Below, in pieces: positions 6,916-14,454 of a stretch of DNA of 64,000 bases. A program made the translations under genes and the position numbers. This DNA is from JAIBJN01 sp963784175. Lineage in GTDB: Bacteria > Actinomycetota > Thermoleophilia > Gaiellales > Gaiellaceae. A model generated the notes under the pieces. The model saw only the letters and a list, made by a program, of their open reading frames with translations, searched no databases and was not told the DNA's origin. Every line of letters starts with the position of its first letter. Position 1 is the stretch's first letter. The DNA lies in the NCBI GenBank assembly GCA_963784175.1, contig CAWAQJ010000012.1, positions 124,001 to 188,000 of the forward strand, given 5' to 3'.

Positions 6916-7287
6916 GTGAGCGCGTTCGACGACCTTGCGGCGATGTCGCCGCTGCGAATCTGGGACGGCGTTGCAGCCAGAGCGGTGCACGGCGAGGAGG
7001 GGACGATGGCGATCGTCGAGCTCGACCCCGACGCCCTCGTGCCCGAGCACCATCACGTCAACGAGCAGCTCGGCATGGTCCTCGACGGAACGCTCTCGTT
7101 CCGCGTTGCCGGCGAGACGAAGGAGCTCGGCCCCGGCGCGACCTGGCGAATCCCGGGCGACGTCCCCCACGAGGTGCGTGCCGGCCCGGAGGGCGCGGTC
7201 GTCATCGACGTGTTCGCGCCTGCGCGCGACGACTGGCGCGGTTTCGGCCGCGACAAGCCGCGCGAGCCCCGCTGGCCGGCCGCGTAG
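6916..7287 (+). CDS. Cupin-domain protein
   Basis: A small beta-barrel metal-binding protein. Motif 1 is the PEHHHVNEQLGMVLDG block near residues 42-57 (His ligands and Glu), and motif 2 is GDVPHEVRAG near residue 82. The substrate is not evident; such proteins may be isomerases, dioxygenases or sugar/small-acid sensors. GTG at 6916 is preceded by a strong GAGGAGG Shine-Dalgarno, and TAGCCT lies about 25 nt further upstream, so this gene, unlike many neighbours, has a leader. It is divergent from the single-pass membrane protein and convergent with the next gene. Confidence 0.85.
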   Translation: MSAFDDLAAMSPLRIWDGVAARAVHGEEGTMAIVELDPDALVPEHHHVNEQLGMVLDGTLSFRVAGETKELGPGATWRIPGDVPHEVRAGPEGAVVIDVFAPARDDWRGFGRDKPREPRWPAA

Positions 7288-7300
7288 ACGACGGCCGGGG

Positions 7301-7981
7301 CTACTGGCCGAGCACGTTCACGGCTCGAGCGGCGACGAGCAGGATCGTGACGGCGGAGATGCCTGCCTCCAGGCCCATCGCCGCCTTTGCGCGCAACGAC
7401 AGCGGCATCACGTCGGTCGGGCTGAAGGCGATCGAGTTCGTCAGCGAGAGGTAGAGGTAGTCCCAGGCCACCGGGCCCCAGCGTTCCGGCGCGAGCTGCG
7501 GGTTCTCGTCCTGCGGGAACTGGAAATCGGGGGTCGTTCGTCGCGGGCGAACGATGCGCGCGGCCGGCCCGCCCACGTCCAGCTCCCAGAACAGGAGCCC
7601 GAAGACGATGACGTCCGCCGTCCAGATCGCGAATCCCGTGAGCAAGAGCTCTCCGCCGCCGAGGTCCGCGGCGCTCGTGGTCACCAGGCCGGCGACGAGC
7701 ACGCCGAGCGCGAGCAGGTTTCCGAGCACGAGGAGGCCGAGAAGAGCGAGAGCGGCGCGGCGCGATTGCACGAGGCCCTTCCCGCGGAACGTCAGAAGAA
7801 GGTCGATCGTCAGCAGCAGGGAGGGAACCGCGACCACAAGCCAGATCCACCACGGCAGACCGACCAGCTCCCACTCCCTCGCCCGGCTGACCAGCGCCAA
7901 CGCCACGAAGACGACGAGCACGGCGAGCGCCGCGGGGGCGGCCTCACGACGGCCCTCGGCCCTGGCTTCGGCGTCGCTCAT
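7301..7981 (-). CDS. Polytopic membrane protein, channel-like C-terminus
   Basis: About 227 aa from ATG at 7981, with four to six predicted helices (AALAVLVVFVALALV, IWLVVAVPSLLLTI, LALLGLLVLGNLLALG, WTADVIVFGLLFW and a final VTILLVAARAVNVL). The last region, DYLYLSLTNSIAFSPTDVMP, resembles the pore-like end of DUF1345 and two-helix channel proteins common in Actinobacteria. Function is unknown. ATG 7981 is preferred over the frame opening at 8026 because GGAGA lies 8-12 nt upstream. Its stop is 14 nt from the convergent cupin gene stop. Confidence 0.75.
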   Translation of the reverse strand: MSDAEARAEGRREAAPAALAVLVVFVALALVSRAREWELVGLPWWIWLVVAVPSLLLTIDLLLTFRGKGLVQSRRAALALLGLLVLGNLLALGVLVAGLVTTSAADLGGGELLLTGFAIWTADVIVFGLLFWELDVGGPAARIVRPRRTTPDFQFPQDENPQLAPERWGPVAWDYLYLSLTNSIAFSPTDVMPLSLRAKAAMGLEAGISAVTILLVAARAVNVLGQ

Positions 7982-8037
7982 CGGCATGTCTCCGAGCAAG
8001 TCAACCGGACCGGACTGACGGCGCATCCCAGCTGACT

Positions 8038-8061
8038 AAAAATGGCCCGCCTGTGCGGGCC
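8038..8061 (-). terminator. Rho-independent terminator of the tRNA-Arg gene
   Basis: On the minus strand a 7-bp stem GGCCCGC/GCGGGCC with a 4-nt loop is followed by ATTTTT. It lies 10 nt past the 3' end of the tRNA and is one of the few textbook U-tract terminators in the window. Confidence 0.85.
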
Positions 8062-8071
8062 TTACAGAGAG

Positions 8072-8144
8072 TGCGCCCGGCACGATTCGAACGTGCGACC
8101 TCTGCCTCCGCAGGGCAGCGCTCTATCCCCTGAGCTACGGGCGC
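8072..8144 (-). tRNA. tRNA-Arg, anticodon GCG
   Basis: The 73-nt sequence folds as a complete cloverleaf: acceptor GCGCCCG/CGGGCGC with discriminator A, D stem GCTC/GAGC, anticodon stem CTGCC/GGCAG around the loop CTGCGGA, variable loop AGGTC, and T stem GCACG/CGTGC with loop TTCGAAT. Loop positions 34-36 read GCG, which decodes CGC (Arg), and C35 fits arginine identity. CCA is not encoded. Bacteria normally read CGU/CGC with an A34 (inosine) tRNA, so the G34 form is unusual. Confidence 0.93.
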
Positions 8145-8154
8145 GGGACGAGGG

Positions 8155-8949
8155 TCAGTGTAGCGGCCGGGCTTTCGACCGGCCGACGTCCAGCTCGGCG
8201 TCGGCGGGCACCTCGGCTCGGACGTAGGCGAGCGCGACCATGGCGCCGTCGGCGCGGGCGGCGCTCGTCACGCGGCCCACCGCCTTCCCCTCGTAGACGA
8301 GCTCGGCGTCGGCGGCCGGCGGCTCGTCGCCGTCGATCGCGAGCACGCGAAGGCCCCGGTTGGCGTGCCCGCGGTAGTGGAGACGGGCGATCGGCTCCTG
8401 CCCCGGATAGCAGCCCTTCGTGAGGCTGACGGCGCGCTCGACGAGTCCCGCTTCGGCCGGGAGGATGCGGTCGTCGATCTCACGGCCGAACCGCGGCGTG
8501 CCGGCCCGGATCCTGAGCGTCTCGAGCTCCTCCTCGCCCAGCGTCGGCTCGAGCGCGGCGTCGAGCACCTCGACGGCGGGCTCGCCGTAGTCGTCGTTGG
8601 GGATGCCCTCGTTCCCCCCACCGAATACGAGGGTCGAGGTGTGCTCCTCGAGCGCGATCTCGGCCTTGGCCGCAAAGCGCATCCGCAGCAGCTGCTCGCG
8701 CAACGTCTCGCCGAGCTCCGGCTCGGTGAGGAGCAGGAAGTCCTCGGGCCCGCGGCGCACGACGCGCATGGGCGCGATCACGCGTGCCTTCGGCGTCAGG
8801 AGCAGGGCCTGGCACGAGTCGCCGGGGGCGAGCGCCTCGACGTCGTTCGAGAGCATGCGCTGGAGATAGTCCTCGGCGTCCGGCCCGACCACGCCGACAA
8901 AGGCTCGCGGCCTTTGGGCGACGGCGTGCGTGAGAGCTGCTGCCTCCAC
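8155..8949 (-). CDS. ygfZ: YgfZ/GcvT-like folate-binding protein
   Basis: YgfZ proteins use tetrahydrofolate to support assembly or repair of certain Fe-S enzymes and resemble the glycine-cleavage T protein. The family signature KGCYPGQEPIARLHYRGHANR (KGCYxGQE core, with the reactive Cys) is present, along with VVGPDAEDYLQRMLSNDV near the N-terminus. 264 aa from GTG at 8949; TACACT (8956-8961) lies 6 nt upstream, which favours this start and a leaderless mRNA. It is divergent from a molybdoenzyme and upstream of tRNA-Arg. Confidence 0.9.
   Translation of the reverse strand: MEAAALTHAVAQRPRAFVGVVGPDAEDYLQRMLSNDVEALAPGDSCQALLLTPKARVIAPMRVVRRGPEDFLLLTEPELGETLREQLLRMRFAAKAEIALEEHTSTLVFGGGNEGIPNDDYGEPAVEVLDAALEPTLGEEELETLRIRAGTPRFGREIDDRILPAEAGLVERAVSLTKGCYPGQEPIARLHYRGHANRGLRVLAIDGDEPPAADAELVYEGKAVGRVTSAARADGAMVALAYVRAEVPADAELDVGRSKARPLH
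8157..8162 (-). promoter_or_regulatory. Candidate -10 box of tRNA-Arg inside the ygfZ 3' end
   Basis: TACACT on the minus strand ends 12 nt before the mature tRNA 5' end and overlaps the last codons and stop of the YgfZ-family gene. It fits the TAnnnT boxes seen across the window. Confidence 0.4.
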
Positions 8950-8954
8950 AGGGC

Positions 8955-8961
8955 TAGTGTA
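8955..8961. promoter_or_regulatory. Shared divergent -10 element (TAGTGTA) for ygfZ and the molybdoenzyme
   Basis: TAGTGT (8955-8960) is 7 nt from the plus-strand GTG at 8968, and TACACT read on the other strand (8961-8956) is 6 nt from the minus-strand GTG at 8949. Both distances suit leaderless transcription from one overlapping 7-bp element. Confidence 0.6.
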
Positions 8962-8967
8962 GGCAGC

Positions 8968-9564
8968 GTGCCCAGGTCGAACGCCGAGCGAAAGGTGCTC
9001 GAGGCCGGCTTCGACCCGGCTCGCCTGCCGCCCGGCCAGTACCTGACCCAGAAGTGGCCCGTCCTCCACGTCGGCTCGGTGCCGGCCGGAGGCATCGCCG
9101 GCTGGCGCCTCCGCGTCTGGGGCGAGGTCGAGAACGAGGTCGAGCTCGGGCTGGACGAACTGCGCAGGCTCCCGGCGACCGACGTCGTCACGGACATCCA
9201 CTGCGTTACGCGCTGGAGCCGCTTCGACGCCCGCTTCCGAGGGGTGCGCTTCGCCGACCTCGCCCGTCCGACGGCGGCCGCGCGCTTCGTCGTCGCCCAC
9301 GCCGTCGAGGACTACCGGGCGAACCTGCCGCTGGCGGCGCTCGACGATCCCGGTTCGCTCGTGGCCTACGAGGCCGACGGCGAGCCGCTCGCGCCCGAGC
9401 ACGGCGGACCGCTCCGCCTGGTCGTCCCGACGCGCTACTTCTGGAAGAGCGCCAAGTGGCTCCTGGGCCTCGAGGTGCGAGCCGACGACGAGCCGGGCAC
9501 CTGGGAGCGCCTCGGCTATTCGAACGACGCCGACCCCTGGGCAGAGGAGCGCTACTCAGTCTGA
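8968..9564 (+). CDS. Sulfite-oxidase-like molybdopterin-dependent oxidoreductase (YuiH/MsrP-type catalytic domain)
   Basis: A soluble 198-aa protein with only the molybdopterin-binding fold. The Mo-coordinating Cys is in DIHCVTRWSRFD near residue 75, and RLVVPTRYFWKSAKWLLGLE is the typical cofactor-pocket region. It lacks a Tat signal, so it is cytosolic and probably not a periplasmic MsrP. The family oxidises or reduces small sulfur or nitrogen compounds; the substrate is unknown here. GTG at 8968 is fixed by the -10 box 7 nt upstream. Its last 9 bases overlap the AlaX stop on the other strand at a TCAGTCTGA sequence that encodes both stops. Confidence 0.9.
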   Translation: MPRSNAERKVLEAGFDPARLPPGQYLTQKWPVLHVGSVPAGGIAGWRLRVWGEVENEVELGLDELRRLPATDVVTDIHCVTRWSRFDARFRGVRFADLARPTAAARFVVAHAVEDYRANLPLAALDDPGSLVAYEADGEPLAPEHGGPLRLVVPTRYFWKSAKWLLGLEVRADDEPGTWERLGYSNDADPWAEERYSV

Positions 9565-10269
9565 GAGCGTGAGCTGGAGGCGCTTGTTGAGGCGCCCCTT
9601 GCTCTTGTACTCGGGAATCGCGACCGCGCCGATCTCGCCGGTGCGCCCCACATGCGTCCCGCCGTCCGCCTGCAGGTCGAGCCCTTCGATCTCCACCGTG
9701 CGGACGACCGTGATCGACGCCGGGAGCAGGCTGACCTTCGTGCGGATGAGCTCCGGACGCTGATCGGCCTCCTCGCGCGGCAGGAAGTCGACGCGAACCG
9801 GACGGTCCGCCGCCACCTCCTCGTTCACACGCGACTCGATCTCGCGCACGAGCTCCCCCGAAAGCCCTTCGAGCTCGAAGTCCATCCGCCCGCGAAGCGG
9901 CTCCATGCTCGCTCCGGTGACCTTCGCCTCGTGGTCGCGCCAGATCACGGCGGAGAGGACGTGCAGCGCCGTGTGGGTGCGCATGAGCGCGTGGCGGCGG
10001 TCCCAGTCGAGCTGTCCTTCGACACGATCGCCTTCCGCCGGCAGAGCACCGCCGCCGAGCGCGTGCCAGATCAACTCCCCGTCGCGCGCGACGGACTCGA
10101 CCGGCAATCCGGCCAGCGTGCCGAGATCGTGCGGCTGTCCACCTCCGCCGGGAAAGAAGATCGTGCGGTCGAGAGCAATGCGCCGGCCCTCGGAGTCGAC
10201 CGCGAGAACCGTGGCCTCGAACTCCCGCAGACAGGCGTCTTCTGCGTACAGCGCCTCGGTCCCGGCCAT
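9556..10269 (-). CDS. AlaX-type alanyl-tRNA editing protein
   Basis: A free-standing editing domain that hydrolyses Ser- or Gly-tRNA-Ala. Zinc ligands are in HTALHVL near residue 99, and the second half-site is DGGTHVGRTGEIG near residue 204, with Asp where AlaRS has Cys, as in many AlaX proteins. The N-terminal DRTIFFPGGGGQPHD loop is also characteristic. 237 aa indicates the AlaX-M class. ATG at 10269 follows TATGCT (10276-10281) by 6 nt, directly downstream of the groEL terminator, so it has its own leaderless promoter. Confidence 0.92.
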   Translation of the reverse strand: MAGTEALYAEDACLREFEATVLAVDSEGRRIALDRTIFFPGGGGQPHDLGTLAGLPVESVARDGELIWHALGGGALPAEGDRVEGQLDWDRRHALMRTHTALHVLSAVIWRDHEAKVTGASMEPLRGRMDFELEGLSGELVREIESRVNEEVAADRPVRVDFLPREEADQRPELIRTKVSLLPASITVVRTVEIEGLDLQADGGTHVGRTGEIGAVAIPEYKSKGRLNKRLQLTLSD

Positions 10270-10284
10270 CGGGCGAGCATAGAG

Positions 10285-10310
10285 AAGGGGCGGCCCGTGG
10301 GCCGCCCCTT
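10285..10310 (-). terminator. Terminator hairpin after groEL
   Basis: A perfect 11-bp stem AAGGGGCGGCC/GGCCGCCCCTT with a 4-nt loop lies about 30 nt past the groEL stop. On the minus strand it runs into CTTCTCTATG. The stem is symmetrical, so it would also form on the plus strand, but no plus-strand gene ends here. Confidence 0.7.
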
Positions 10311-10339
10311 CGTTGCGTTCGAACGGTCCGGAGACCGGA

Positions 10340-11965
10340 CTACATGCCCATGTCGGGCATACCGCCGGGCATACCGCCGCCGACGCCGGCCTTCTCGGGC
10401 GCCTCCGCGACGATTGCCTCGGTCGTGAGGATGTTCTTCGCGATCGAGGCGGCGTTCTGGAGCGCCGAGCGGGTGACCATGGTCGGGTCGATGATCCCCG
10501 ACTTGACCAGGTCCTGGTACTCGCCGGTGTCGACGTTCAGGCCGTGGCCCTTCGTACCGTGCCGGATCTTGTCGACGACGATGGAGCCCTCGAGCCCGGC
10601 GTTCTGCGCGAGCTGGCGGACGGGCTCCTCGAGCGACCGGGCCACGATGGACGCGCCGGTGCGCTCGTCGCCCTCGAGCGTGTCGAGCTTGATGGCCTTG
10701 CCGGCGTTGAGGAGCGCGACACCGCCACCGGGCACGATGCCCTCCTCGAGAGCAGCCCGCGTTGCCTGCAGGGCGTCCTCGACGCGATGCTTCTTCTCCT
10801 TCATCTCCGTCTCGGTGGCCGCGCCGACCTTGATGACGGCGACGCCGCCGGCCAGCTTGGCGAGCCGCTCCTGCAGCTTCTCGCGGTCGAAGTCCGAGTC
10901 CGTGGTCTCGATCTCCGACTTGAGCTGCTTGATGCGGCCCTTGATGCCCTCCGAGTCGCCGGCGCCGTCGATGATCGTCGTCGTGTCCTTCGTGACGACC
11001 ACCTTGCGGGCGCGGCCGAGCTGCGAGAGCTTCGTGTTCTCGAGCTTGAGGCCCATCTCCTCGGTGATGACCTCGCCGCCGGACAGGATGGCGATGTCCT
11101 CGAGCATGCGCTTGCGGCGGTCACCGAAGCCCGGCGCCTTGACGGCGACGGCGGTGAAGGTGCCGCGCAGCTTGTTCACGACGATGGTCGCGAGGGACTC
11201 GCCCTCGACGTCCTCGGCGACGATCAGGAGCGGCCGGCCGGCCTGGATGACCTGCTCGAGCACGGGCAGGATGTCCTTGACGGCGCCGATCTTCTGGTTG
11301 GCGATGAGGACGTACGGGTCGTCGAGCACGGCCTCCATGCGCTCCGGATCCGTGACCATGTACGGCGACAGGTAGCCCTTGTCGAACTGCATGCCCTCGG
11401 TGAACTCGAGCTCGAGGCCGAAGGTCTGGCCCTCCTCGACGTTCACGACGCCGTCCTTGCCGACCTTCTCGATCGCGTCGGCGATCACGTCGCCGATCTC
11501 GCGCTCGCGCGACGAGATGCTGGCGACCCGGGCGATGTCCTCCTTGCCCGAGATCTCCTTCGACTGCTTCTTCAGATCCTCGACGACGATGTCGACGGCG
11601 GTCTCGATGCCCCGCTTGAGGCCCATCGGGTTCGCGCCGGCGGCGACGTTCTTGAGACCCTCGCGGACGATGGCCTGAGCCAGGACGGTGGCGGTCGTCG
11701 TGCCGTCGCCGGCGACGTCGTTCGTCGCTGTGGCGACCTCGCGGACGAGCTGGGCGCCCTGGTTCTCGAAGGCGTCCTCGACCTCGATCTCGCGTGCGAT
11801 CGTGACGCCGTCGTTGGTGATGGTGGGCGCGCCGAACTTCTTGTCGAGCACGACGTAGCGCCCCTTGGGGCCAAGGGTGACCTTGACCGCGTCAGCGAGG
11901 GTGTTCACGCCGCGCTCGAGCGCGCGCCGTGCATCCTCGTTGAAGAGAAGCTCCTTGTGAGCCAT
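10340..11965 (-). CDS. groEL: 60-kDa chaperonin GroEL
   Basis: The 14-mer ATP-dependent folding chamber. All family blocks are present: GPKGRYVVLDKKFGAPTITNDG at the N-terminus (in two parts), the ATP-binding VAGDGTTTATVLAQAI near residue 85, and a glycine/methionine tail ending GGMPGGMPDMGM. 541 aa is full length. GGAGGAG lies just before the ATG. It follows groES by 40 nt and shares its promoter, giving heat-shock and HrcA control through the CIRCE operators. Confidence 0.98.
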   Translation of the reverse strand: MAHKELLFNEDARRALERGVNTLADAVKVTLGPKGRYVVLDKKFGAPTITNDGVTIAREIEVEDAFENQGAQLVREVATATNDVAGDGTTTATVLAQAIVREGLKNVAAGANPMGLKRGIETAVDIVVEDLKKQSKEISGKEDIARVASISSREREIGDVIADAIEKVGKDGVVNVEEGQTFGLELEFTEGMQFDKGYLSPYMVTDPERMEAVLDDPYVLIANQKIGAVKDILPVLEQVIQAGRPLLIVAEDVEGESLATIVVNKLRGTFTAVAVKAPGFGDRRKRMLEDIAILSGGEVITEEMGLKLENTKLSQLGRARKVVVTKDTTTIIDGAGDSEGIKGRIKQLKSEIETTDSDFDREKLQERLAKLAGGVAVIKVGAATETEMKEKKHRVEDALQATRAALEEGIVPGGGVALLNAGKAIKLDTLEGDERTGASIVARSLEEPVRQLAQNAGLEGSIVVDKIRHGTKGHGLNVDTGEYQDLVKSGIIDPTMVTRSALQNAASIAKNILTTEAIVAEAPEKAGVGGGMPGGMPDMGM

Positions 11966-12005
11966 ATAACTCCTCCGGTTTCTGTGGGCTGGCGACGGGG
12001 CGCGC

Positions 12006-12344
12006 CTAAGCGGCGGCGCCGGCCAGCTCCTTCTTCTTGCTCTTGGACTTCGTCTCGGCGAGCACCTTGGCGAGGACGTCCGACTCCCGCAGGATCAGGT
12101 AGTCGTCGCCCCCAAGCTTGATGTCGGTGCCGCCGTACTTCGAGAAGATGATCTCGTCGCCGGGCTCGAGATCCATCTTGACGTACTCGCCGTCCTCGTC
12201 CCGGGGGCCCGGGCCAACAGCGAGGACGCGGCCGCGCTGCGGCTTTTCCTTTGCGGTGTCGGGGAGAACGATCCCACTCGCGGTGGTCTCTTCCTCCTCG
12301 AGCGCCTCGACGATGAGCCGATCGCCCAGTGGCTGAAGGTTCAT
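12006..12344 (-). CDS. groES: 10-kDa co-chaperonin GroES
   Basis: The lid of the GroEL chamber. MNLQPLGDRLIVEALEEEE, the mobile loop ETTASGIVLPDTAKEKPQ and the roof/base segment GDEIIFSKYGGTDIKLGG are intact. The protein is 112 aa, about ten longer than usual, because of a lysine-rich tail (KSKSKKKELAGAAA). A strong AAGGAGGAG Shine-Dalgarno precedes the ATG. The promoter and two CIRCE operators are upstream, partly inside the MFS gene. Confidence 0.97.
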   Translation of the reverse strand: MNLQPLGDRLIVEALEEEETTASGIVLPDTAKEKPQRGRVLAVGPGPRDEDGEYVKMDLEPGDEIIFSKYGGTDIKLGGDDYLILRESDVLAKVLAETKSKSKKKELAGAAA

Positions 12345-12375
12345 CCAGCACTCCTCCTTGCGATGTGATCAATTC

Positions 12376-12402
12376 CTGGCACTCGACTCAATCGAGTGCC
12401 AG
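12376..12402 (-). promoter_or_regulatory. CIRCE operator, promoter-proximal
   Basis: CTGGCACTC - 9 nt - GAGTGCCAG, a perfect palindrome matching the CIRCE form TTAGCACTC-N9-GAGTGCTAA in its core. It lies 5 nt past the -10 box and so overlaps the predicted transcription start. HrcA binding here would block groESL transcription. hrcA is not in the window. Confidence 0.93.
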
Positions 12403-12406
12403 CGTC

Positions 12407-12436
12407 ATCCTAGCGAATCTGCGGAGCCTTGCTCAA
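12407..12436 (-). promoter_or_regulatory. groESL promoter (TTGAGC - 18 nt - TAGGAT)
   Basis: On the minus strand -35 TTGAGC is at 12431-12436 and -10 TAGGAT at 12407-12412, 18 nt apart. The TAG of the -10 box is also the stop codon of the MFS frame as read. The promoter is bracketed by two CIRCE operators. Confidence 0.75.
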
Positions 12437-13597
12437 GAACTTTCTGGCACTCGTGCAAGCTGAGTGCCAAAGACTCTGCGACCACGTGTGACGGCAAGGA
12501 GGGTGCCCGACACAGACGAGTGCCATGAGCGCGAACGGCAGGGCGTCGCCTGCGGCATCGGCGAGCGCGCCGCCGAGCGACGGACCGATGGAGTTGCCTC
12601 CGCCCCAGGCGGCGTTCATGAGCCCGAAGGCGAAGCCCTGGGCGAGCCCGATGCGCTCGGCGCCGTCCGAGAGCAGGGCCATCGCGGGCGCCCAGAAGGC
12701 GCCGAACGCGATCGACGCCGCGACCACGAGCGGCGCGAGGAAGAGCGGGCGCTCGGCGAGCGCGAGCGCGGTCGTGACGAGAATTGCCGCGCCGAGAGCA
12801 ATCCGGAGCGGCAGCAGCCGGCCGACGCGGTCCGAGAAGCGGCCGAGCATCGGGGCAATGACCATCTCGATCGCCGCGGCTGCGATGAAGACGGCAGCGA
12901 TGGCCGCAGCACTCCAGCCGGCGTCACCGAGCTCGAGCGGCACGAGCACCGCCAGAACGCCGAAGAGCAGCGCGGGGAGCATCATCAGCCAGAGCGCGCC
13001 GAGGATGATCGGTCGCTTGAGAGCCCGGGCCAGCTGCGCCACCGGCTGCGGGTCGGCGGCGACGGCAGGCGTCCGTAGGGCCCAGACAGCGAGGACGAGC
13101 GCGACGCCGGCGATGCCGAGGAACGTCGGGCGCTCCCCGACGGACTCGGCGACTGCTCCGAGGGCCGGGCCGAGGAGCGCGCCGAAGATCGCCGCGCCGA
13201 TTGCCGTCCCGAGCATCTCGCCGCGCCGTTCCCGCGGCGTCCCCGCAACGAGCCATGCGAGCGCGCCCGCCCATGAGAACGCGCTGCCGACGCCCTGGGC
13301 CAGCCGCGCGATGCCGAGGGTGACCGCGTCGCCCGCAAAGCCGAACGCCGTGCTGGCCACCGCCATGAGCAACAGGCCCGCGAGCACCGCCCGGCGTGGG
13401 CCGAAGCGCGCCGCGCTGATGCCGCCCGGGATCGCGCCGAGCAGGGCGCCGGCGGCGTAGGCGCCCACGAGCAGCCCGGCCTGCCCCTTCGAGAGCCCGA
13501 ACTCGTCCGCGTAGTGCGGCAGGAGCGGAACGAGCGCCGCGTAGAGGATCGTGTCGACGAGCGTGATCGAACACGCGAGGAGGAGCAGCCTGCGCAT
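12410..13597 (-). CDS. MFS transporter, drug/small-molecule type, with a 3' frameshift
   Basis: A 12-helix major facilitator. GVQ... is absent; the recognisable blocks are YADEFGLSKGQAGLLVGAYA, the loop GGISAARFGPRRAVLAGL after helix 2, and GRFSDRVGRLLPLR after helix 8. The N-terminal MRRLLLLACSITLVDTILY starts helix 1. As read the tail is GHPPCRHTWSQSLWHSACTS, unlike any MFS end. Dropping one base of CCC at 12506-12508 gives CVGTLLAVTRGRRVFGTQLA and a stop at 12433-12435, a natural ending. ATG at 13597 follows TATCGT by 7 nt. It is divergent from the Nudix gene and upstream of groES, but the substrate is unknown. Confidence 0.85.
   Translation of the reverse strand: MRRLLLLACSITLVDTILYAALVPLLPHYADEFGLSKGQAGLLVGAYAAGALLGAIPGGISAARFGPRRAVLAGLLLMAVASTAFGFAGDAVTLGIARLAQGVGSAFSWAGALAWLVAGTPRERRGEMLGTAIGAAIFGALLGPALGAVAESVGERPTFLGIAGVALVLAVWALRTPAVAADPQPVAQLARALKRPIILGALWLMMLPALLFGVLAVLVPLELGDAGWSAAAIAAVFIAAAAIEMVIAPMLGRFSDRVGRLLPLRIALGAAILVTTALALAERPLFLAPLVVAASIAFGAFWAPAMALLSDGAERIGLAQGFAFGLMNAAWGGGNSIGPSLGGALADAAGDALPFALMALVCVGHPPCRHTWSQSLWHSACTSARKFLSKAPQIR
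12444..12470 (-). promoter_or_regulatory. CIRCE operator, promoter-distal, inside the MFS coding region
   Basis: CTGGCACTC - 9 nt - GAGTGCCAA, 41 nt upstream of the proximal copy and 7 nt upstream of the -35 box. It lies in the 3' coding end of the MFS gene in either possible reading frame. Confidence 0.9.
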
Positions 13598-13620
13598 TCA
13601 GCTGACGATATCGACGCGGC

Positions 13621-13626
13621 TAGGCT
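13621..13626 (+). promoter_or_regulatory. -10 box TAGGCT of the Nudix gene
   Basis: Seven nt separate TAGGCT from the ATG at 13634. The divergent MFS gene has its own TATCGT (13605-13610) 7 nt from its ATG. Confidence 0.55.
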
Positions 13627-13633
13627 CTACCGC

Positions 13634-14068
13634 ATGAGGCGCGAGTTCTCGGCCGGTGGCGTGGTCGTGCGCTCCATGCGCGGCAGCCTCTGGCTCGCCG
13701 CCATCCGCCCCGGCGGCAAGAACGTCTGGGCGCTCCCGAAGGGGCTCGTCGGGACCGGCGAGAGCCCTGCGGAGACCGCGGGTCGCGAGGTCACCGAGGA
13801 GACGGGCGTCGAGGGCCGCCTGGTCACCAAGCTCGGAGACGTCCGCTACGTCTACACGTGGGAGGGCGAGCGGGTCTTCAAGGTCGTGAGCTTCTTCCTC
13901 TTCCGCTACCGCCGCGGACGGCTCGGCGACATCCCGCCCGAGCACGCTCACGAGGTCGACGAGGCACGCTGGCTGCCGCTCGACGAGGCTCCCCGTCTCC
14001 TGGCGTACAAGGGCGAGCGCGAGATGGCCGAAAGGGCGCAGAAGGCCCTTGTCGAAGAAACCGTATGA
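13634..14068 (+). CDS. Nudix hydrolase
   Basis: Hydrolyses a nucleoside diphosphate linked to another moiety. The Nudix box is complete: G followed by five residues, E, seven residues, REVTEETGV (residues about 39-61, beginning GLVGTGESPAETAG). The protein starts MRREFSAGGVVVR, typical of the diadenosine-polyphosphate or NTP-pyrophosphohydrolase branch that includes MutT-like housecleaning enzymes. 144 aa. The ATG is fixed by the -10 box. The stop overlaps the start of the ASCH gene (TGATG), so they are translated together. Confidence 0.93.
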   Translation: MRREFSAGGVVVRSMRGSLWLAAIRPGGKNVWALPKGLVGTGESPAETAGREVTEETGVEGRLVTKLGDVRYVYTWEGERVFKVVSFFLFRYRRGRLGDIPPEHAHEVDEARWLPLDEAPRLLAYKGEREMAERAQKALVEETV

Positions 14069-14445
14069 TGGCTCCGCTTCCGGGCCCTTCCCAGCTGATG
14101 TACGCCCTCAACTTCTACTCGCCGATCGTCGCCGACCAGCTGCGCAGCAGACGCAAGACGGCCACGATCCGGCTGGGCGACAAGGCCGGGAAGTACAAGA
14201 AGGGGATGGTCGTCCAGGTGCTGGTCGGCCAGCGTTACGGGCCGCGCCAGAAGATCTTCGACGCGGTCATCGACAAGGTCGAGGTCAAGCCGCTCGGCGA
14301 TTGCTCTCCGCGCGAGATCGAGAAGGACAACCCGGAGATCAAGCGCACCGACGACATGGCGAACTTCCTCGGGCAGCTCTACAACCGCGAGGTGACCGAG
14401 GAGAACACGGTCACCGTCATCCACTTCTCCGAGATCCACTCCTAG
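14068..14445 (+). CDS. ASCH-domain protein
   Basis: ASCH domains share the PUA-like fold and are thought to bind RNA. The conserved part begins MYALNFYSPIVADQLRSRRK at 14098 and includes TATIRLGDKAGKYKKGMVVQ, the basic ligand cleft. I give the start at 14068 because it overlaps the Nudix stop, but ATG 14098 matches the family start and is equally possible. Function is unproven; neighbours suggest nucleotide or RNA quality control. Confidence 0.8.
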   Translation: MAPLPGPSQLMYALNFYSPIVADQLRSRRKTATIRLGDKAGKYKKGMVVQVLVGQRYGPRQKIFDAVIDKVEVKPLGDCSPREIEKDNPEIKRTDDMANFLGQLYNREVTEENTVTVIHFSEIHS

Positions 14446-14454
14446 CCGCCGCCC

